A DNA stretch of 64,000 nucleotides from Mactromeris polynyma (lineage: Eukaryota; Mollusca; Bivalvia; Venerida; Mactridae). Location of the stretch: contig JASFXZ010000026.1 of NCBI GenBank assembly GCA_032209605.1, positions 124,001 through 188,000 on the forward strand, given 5' to 3'. Shown here in pieces: positions 57,765 through 64,000 of this stretch. The translations under genes and the position numbers were made by a program. Each line of letters starts with the position of its first letter. Position 1 is the stretch's first letter. Below the pieces are notes generated by a model. That model was given only the letters and a program-made list of their open reading frames with translations, searched no databases and was not told the origin of the DNA.

Positions 57765-58410
57765 TCATCGTTAATGATTATGATCAAACTTGTCATCATT
57801 ATCAACATCATTACCATCATCATCTGCAACACCATCACCATCACCATCGTCATCATCATCATGAACATCATTACCACCATCGTGATTATTATTAACATTA
57901 TTTCAATCATCATCATGATCATCATCTTCTTCAACATAATTACCCCCATCATCATCAGCAGCATTATTACCACCATCATGATCATCGTCATCTTCAACAT
58001 CATTACCATATTCATGATTATCATCATCATCATTATTATCATCATCATGATCATCATCAACATCATTACCGTCATCATCATCATTACCATCATCATTATC
58101 ATCATCAACATCACTACCGTCATCATCATCAACATCATCATTACCATCATCATGATCATCATCAACATCACTACCGTCATCATAATCAACATCATCCTTA
58201 CCATCATCATGATCATCATCAACATCACTACCGTCATCACCATCATCACCATCATCATTACCATCATCATCAACATCACTACCGTCATCATCATCAACAT
58301 CATCCTTACCATCATCATGATCATCATCAACATCACTACCGTCATCACCATCATCAACATCATCATTACCATCATCATGATCATCAACAACAGCAGTAAT
58401 ACCATAATCA
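57765..58410. repeat. Compound ATC-type triplet array, ~640 bp
   Basis: Imperfect (ATC)n / (ATCATCACC)n array upstream of the contactin start. In the right half CACTACCGTCAT recurs at about 58112, 58169, 58226, 58277 and 58334, giving a secondary period of mostly 57 bp (19 triplets). Absence of stops gives Met-rich and Asp-rich frames on one strand and an Ile/Thr-rich frame on the other, none with gene-like composition. Confidence 0.95.
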
Positions 58411-58436
58411 TGCCGTATTATGTTGTATAAACACAC

Positions 58437-60571
58437 GAGTGTACATGAGTGTATATAGTTATAAGGAAAAAAACAATATCAACACCGCGCTATAAAATGC
58501 AAACAAGCTGAATATAAGTTGATAATATGTCAATAGGATTATTTGTGCCGTGTGAGATTCAATTACATTCTAATGTGCATTCAAGTCCATGTTAGCGCAG
58601 CCGTATACAATGTACCGGCTTTAAGTATACTCCATTACAAAAGAAAGCGAACGTAATATTTCATATGGACCATGCACTAAACCTTCGATATAAATTAAAA
58701 GAAATGTGTAGCGATTACGACGTCAATTGTTATTTGCACATGCATGCATGTGCACGACTGCATGTCAATGCAAACTTGTTTGTCACTTTTCTTCTGCCTT
58801 TTATGAAGGAAAAATATAAATTACTAACAAGAAGAGAATTGTCGGATGTCACAGGAACGCAAAATTATTATCCAGCGTCCTGCAACCAACTGGTGGTATC
58901 GCAGATCAACCTAGATCAAGCAGATTACGCTTTGGCAAGCGTAAAAGCGAACCTTTGTTACATTAACGCATTTGTGACGTCACTTTGAAAGAGAGACTAA
59001 TATAGCCTTGATTAACTGCCCTTACCAGTTCATTATCGGACTCTTTTGTGCAGAGTACGCTGGGTACCAGACTAAGACTAGTACAGCGAGGTGGTCACTC
59101 GGAACACTTCTGAGATTATTAGCATAAATGATGTTAGTCTGGAGTTCCTGGGAACCATACTACAATGACGTTTGTAATCCAAGCTCTGCCGAATACCGCC
59201 GAGTATTTACGATTGCAAAGTGGTATGGCATGTGTACGAGTTTACAGTTGAGATGTCCTGGGCAAGCTTGTCTCGTCTATTGGAGCCACGAGACTGTGTC
59301 TGGGACGAGTACCGATACCGCCATCGAACGGCTTTTTGCAATGGATACAATTTAAGCTAGTTGCGGGGCAACATGCCCGGGTTCTATCCTCTAACGAATC
59401 AAGATTAATCTGAATCACCATGACGCTTAGTTTGAGTTTCAGAATAAGAAAGGAATGTGTTGGAGGGTTACTTGTTGGATAGGGAAACATTTTAGCTGGT
59501 AGTGTAATAGTAGAATGGGGATAAGAAAACCTATGTTGGATATCTTAGTTGCCCAGTTCAAACTCATTGATTACTGTCTTGTCGACTAGATTTTGCAGCA
59601 TGAAGCATTTCCATTCTTTTAGCGACTCCAACATGTTGTTTTTACGCATATCAATGCAGGTTCGCATGTGATGCGAATCAGTGAACGTTTGATTCACAAG
59701 AACGACGTCAATGCTTTATTATGAGAATTATGCCTTCTCGCTGGACATGAACAATATCTTGAACGAGCATAATCAGATGGTGCTGACAAGAGGGGGTGAT
59801 AACATGATGTACCATCACCTTGTTTTCGTTCAGAAATTAAACACAGACTGTCAACTTACCTCAAAGAGTAGAGATAAAGTAGGGCTATTTTTGTTTAAAA
59901 AGTTGGACAAAAGTAGGGATTTTATTGCCTAAAAGAAGGGATAATAGGGATGATTCCTTACCTTTGGAATACCACAAGTAGTAAAAAATCACCTCACTGA
60001 ACATTCTCCATGATTAGACCTCTTGTGTTTCATGCTGGTGAAATAAATATTTTGAGTTAACGCATCAGATTCAAAAAAGTAGCGTTAGTAGGACTCTTTC
60101 AAGAAAAAGTAGGGAGCAGGTCAAAGAAGTAGGAAAAATAGGGCCCACTAGACAGTCTGTTAACATCATTCTTGACGACGACACAATCCATTCGCCGGCG
60201 TACCATGGCTAGCATTCATACAATGACTGGTCACTCGCAATAATAAATAAAAATCAACGCTAATCTTCGCAAATGTTTGAAAAACAACAACAAATGTCGT
60301 GGTTGATTGTTAGTGCGCTTTTGTGTTTGACCTATATATTATTTAACAGCAACAAAAAATAAAACATGTGTCATTTCGGGAACAAAAATGCCCATGAAGT
60401 AAGTCATAATATGAAGCGTTTGTATTTGAAAGAAATGACCAGGGGCATATTCAGAGCTGATAGAATGTGTACGCAAATGATCTAGGGGTTCTAGGACATA
60501 TTACCCAGAATCAACACTGTTTTCTAGAACGTTCGTGGTACAAATTTGTTACACATTTTCACAAGCAATAC
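58437..60571. other. Non-coding upstream interval
   Basis: No gene is supported. Frames at 58665-58988 (107 aa) and 59128-59355 (75 aa) have no recognisable domains or splice context. The interval 59800-60150 looks repeat-like (repeated AGTAGGGA motifs), but I cannot assign it. Confidence 0.4.
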
Positions 60572-60908
60572 ATAGTTCCCACATCTACAATATTTACCTC
60601 CCTTGTTCTGAATTGTCGGCCATTTTGATAGGCAAATTTCCTTAAAGTTTATAGGGAATATAATGTAAATGATGATAAAACTAATCTGATAAATCAAAAA
60701 TAACTTATTCATTATGCTCATGTTGGCATTTGACTCAGTAAGTTGAAGAGAAAGTGGTTGTCACATGCAAATTCTCTTGGTATTTTCTCAATTATCACAT
60801 TTTGGGAAATTGCCCCTCTAAGGGCTTATCAGTTTTGCTTATCAAAATGGCCGACAGTAAATGACAAGGGAGGTAAATATTGTAGATGTTACATCATGTA
60901 GGAACTAT
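60572..60908. mobile_element. MITE, family C, copy 4
   Basis: ATAGTTCCCACATCTACAAT ... ATATTGTAGATGTTACATCA then TGTAGGAACTAT. Its inner TIR pair (GTCGGCCATTTTGATAGGCA / TATCAAAATGGCCGAC) is the best preserved in the window. A 12-bp insertion sits in the right terminus. Confidence 0.8.
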
Positions 60909-61427
60909 GTATTGAGTAAATTTTGAAGCGTTTTATATTCAGAAAATCCCAAAATACATTCAAATTCTCAACTGTTGATGATAGTATTTTTGTGTTTTTA
61001 TTTTTTTCTGTTTGTGACAACCATGTGTACGCAACGGCGTATTTTGCTTACAGGTAGCTACGCGCCTGAATGGTAACAACAAAATAACGCACTTTCTTTT
61101 GGAACGTAGCATAGTGTGAATCTTTCGATCCGAAAATTGTACGCGGATTAAAATTCTCAAGATGTTATCGCTTCAAATGAAAACATTATGCAACAATGTC
61201 TTTTTTGTTTAGTTGCGTTTTTCTTGACTGTCGCCATCACACGGAGATAATAAGTTCGACCTTAATATTGTCGAGTTCGCATCTTTAAATTAATCATTCG
61301 CTTGATTTAATACATGTACATGTGTAACGTTTCAATTACTGTTCAAAAGAGCTAACTGTTTTGTATATTCAGACTCTTTAATACATTACGACAAAATGAT
61401 CTGAAAGGCTAAACAGGATTGAGCAGG

Positions 61428-61640
61428 GATCTTATTCACAAACATTTTAAGTCTGAAACTCACACTTTGCAACATACGAGTATATACCAGCATTTTGTTT
61501 TCATTGAATCTAAACAAATTGAATTATGTCTGATTTATTATTTTCTTGTATACACTTTTGTCAAGTTTTATTAAAATCTATACTAAAAGAACATTTAACA
61601 GTTTAAAGTCATGTAGCTGTTTAGAAACTGTGTGAAAAAG
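61428..61640. mobile_element. Family E MITE, right end missing
   Basis: ATCTTATTCACAAACATTTT and AAGTCTGAAACTC match the left TIR of the copy at 23398-23660, and ACATTTAACAGTTTAAAGTC matches its inner right part. The terminal bases are absent and the 57-bp array follows about 35 bp later. Confidence 0.55.
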
Positions 61641-64000
61641 TACTGTCAGGTTATCACTTTAGACCAGTGTACTTGTATACTTACTGTTTGATTATAGTAC
61701 TGTCAGGTTAGCACTTTAGACCAGTGTACTTGTATACTTACTGTTTGATTATAGTACTGTCATGTTATCACTTTAGATCAGTGCACTTGTATACTTACTG
61801 TTTGATTATAGTACTGTCATGTTAGCACTTTAGATCAGTGCACTTGTATACTTACTGTTTGATTATAGTACTGTCATGTTAGCACTTTAGACCAGTATAC
61901 CTGTATACTTACTGTTTGATTATAGTACTGTCAGGTTAGCACTTTAGACCAGTCTACTTGTATACTTACTGTTTGATTATAGTACTGTCATGTTAGCACT
62001 TTAGATCAGTGCACTTGTATACTTACTGTTTGATTATAGTACTGTCATGTTAGCACTTTAGACCAGTGCACTTGTATACTTACTGTTTGATTATAGTACT
62101 GTCATGTTAGCACTTTAGACCAGTGCACTTGTATACTTACTGTTTGATTATAGTACTGTCATGTTAGCACTTTAGACCAGTGTACTTGTATACTTACTGT
62201 TTGATTATAGTACTGTCAGGTTATCACTTTAGACCAGTGTACTTGTATACTTACTGTTTGATTATAGTACTGTCAGGTTAGCACTTTAGACCAGTGTACT
62301 TGTATACTTACTGTTTGATTATAGTACTGTCAGGTTAGCACTTTAGACCAGTCTACTTGTATACTTACTGTTTGATTATAGTACTGTCAGGTTAGCACTT
62401 TAGACCAGTGTACTTGTATACTTACTGTTTGATTATAGTACTGTCAGGTTAGCACTTTAGGCCAGTCTACTTGTATACTTACTGTTTGATTATAGTACTG
62501 TCAGGTTAGCACTTTAGACCAGTCTACTTGTATACTTACTGTTTGATTATAGTACTGTCAGGTTAGCACTTTAGACCAGTGTACTTGTATACTTACTGTT
62601 TGATTATAGTACTGTCAGGTTAGCACTTTAGACCAGTCTACTTGTATACTTACTGTTTGATTATAGTACTGTCAGGTTAGCACTTTAGACCAGTGTACTT
62701 GTATACTTACTGTTTGATTATAGTACTGTCAGGTTAGCACTTTAGGCCAGTCTACTTGTATACTTACTGTTTGATTATAGTACTGTCAGGTTAGCACTTT
62801 AGACCAGTCTACTTGTATACTTACTGTTTGATTATAGTACTGTCAGGTTAGCACTTTAGACCAGTGTACTTGTATACTTACTGTTTGATTATAGTACTGT
62901 CAGGTTAGCACTTTAGACCAGTCTACTTGTATACTTACTGTTTGATTATAGTACTGTCAGGTTAGCACTTTAGACCAGTCTACTTGTATACTTACTGTTT
63001 GATTATAGTACTGTCATGTTAGCACTTTAGACCAGTGTACTTGTATACTTACTGTTTGATTATAGTACTGTCATGTTATCACTTTAGATCAGTGCACTTG
63101 TATACTTACTGTTTGATTATAGTACTGTCATGTTAGCACTTTAGATCAGTGCACTTGTATACTTACTGTTTGATTATAGTACTGTCATGTTAGCACTTTA
63201 GACCAGTATACCTGTATACTTACTGTTTGATTATAGTACTGTCAGGTTAGCACTTTAGACCAGTCTACTTGTATACTTACTGTTTGATTATAGTACTGTC
63301 ATGTTAGCACTTTAGATCAGTGCACTTGTATACTTACTGTTTGATTATAGTACTGTCATGTTAGCACTTTAGACCAGTGCACTTGTATACTTACTGTTTG
63401 ATTATAGTACTGTCATGTTAGCACTTTAGACCAGTGTACTTGTATACTTACTGTTTGATTATAGTACTGTCATGTTAGCACTTTAGACCAGTGTACTTGT
63501 ATACTTACTGTTTGATTATAGTACTGTCAGGTTATCACTTTAGACCAGTGTACTTGTATACTTACTGTTTGATTATAGTACTGTCAGGTTAGCCCTTTAG
63601 ACCAGTGTACTTGTATACTTACTGTTTGATTATAGTACTGTCAGGTTAGCACTTTAGACCAGTCTACTTGTATACTTACTGTTTGATTATAGTACTGTCA
63701 GGTTAGCACTTTAGACCAGTGTACTTGTATACTTACTGTTTGATTATAGTACTGTCAGGTTAGCACTTTAGGCCAGTCTACTTGTATACTTACTGTTTGA
63801 TTATAGTACTGTCAGGTTAGCACTTTAAACCAGTCTACTTGTATACTTACTGTTTGATTATAGTACTGTCAGGTTAGCACTTTAGACCAGTGTACTTGTA
63901 TACTTACTGTTTGATTATAGTACTGTCAGGTTAGCACTTTAGACCAGTCTACTTGTATACTTACTGTTTGATTATAGTACTGTCAGGTTAGCACTTTAGA
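61641..64000. repeat. 57-bp minisatellite with higher-order repeats, runs off window end
   Basis: At least 41 head-to-tail copies of a 57-bp unit: TACTGTCAGGTTAGCACTTT, AGACCAGTGTACTTGTATAC, TTACTGTTTGATTATAG. Units differ at a few diagnostic sites (CAGG/CATG, TTATC/TTAGC, GACC/GATC/GGCC, GTGTAC/GTGCAC/GTCTAC/GTATAC). The order of variants in units 3-18 is repeated in units 26-41, giving a 23-unit (1311-bp) higher-order period. Units 14-18 are repeated as 19-23 (285 bp). Confidence 0.97.

Noticed and set aside
57740..58436. Met-rich, Asp-rich and Ile-rich open frames of 177-223 aa
   Set aside because: They are translations of the ATC-type triplet array on both strands, with no unique sequence, domain or splice context.
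58665..59355. 107-aa and 75-aa plus-strand frames upstream of contactin
   Set aside because: No recognisable domain, no conserved-looking segment and no convincing splice sites; consistent with chance frames.
61641..64000. Regular repeats that could suggest a CRISPR-like array
   Set aside because: Units are directly adjacent 57-bp copies with no unique spacers, in animal DNA, so this is a minisatellite.

Overview
This is an AT-rich, repeat-dense window of animal nuclear DNA, most likely from a bivalve mollusc. The evidence is a spliced gene for an invertebrate-type contactin (C-type lectin + 6 Ig + 4 FN3), a ZIP zinc transporter, a tRNA-derived SINE and interspersed repeats that I recognise as typical of bivalve genomes. 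The exact species cannot be told from the sequence; a heterodont bivalve is only a guess.

Layout. 1-8.4 kb: no gene; a tandem repeat cut by the window start, MITE and SINE copies and a perfect 38-bp hairpin. 8386-9552 (+): an intact, intronless SLC39/ZIP-family metal transporter of 388 aa. 9.6-14 kb: non-coding, with dispersed repeats. 14.25-19.05 kb: a segment bounded by diverged inverted repeats that contains a 5'-truncated non-LTR retrotransposon with an open reverse-transcriptase frame (14945-17122) and a local duplication carrying a 273-bp insertion. 20649-56677 (-): one gene covering more than half of the window. I assembled 27 coding exons by hand. Every junction has GT/AG ends, all 26 phases agree, and the total of 3813 nt is a complete frame of 1270 codons plus stop. 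Domain order is signal peptide, C-type lectin, Ig1-6, FN3 1-4, hydrophobic C-terminal tail (probable GPI signal), the architecture of Drosophila Contactin. 57-61.6 kb: upstream flank with a possible TATA box, a possible alternative first exon, a 640-bp triplet array and a MITE. 61.64 kb to the end: a 57-bp minisatellite of at least 41 copies with higher-order structure.

The contactin introns hold most of the unusual structure: a 99-bp tandem repeat that has copied the exon-25 splice donor four extra times in frame, a 23-bp minisatellite that appears to have grown out of a MITE end and reaches the exon-24 donor, a 10-bp array seeded next to a MITE terminus, a roughly 170-bp satellite, two long foldbacks and many MITE copies. 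No rRNA genes, CRISPR arrays, bacterial genes or convincing intact tRNA genes were seen. Contactin and ZIP are single animal genes, not an operon; no functional link between them is implied.
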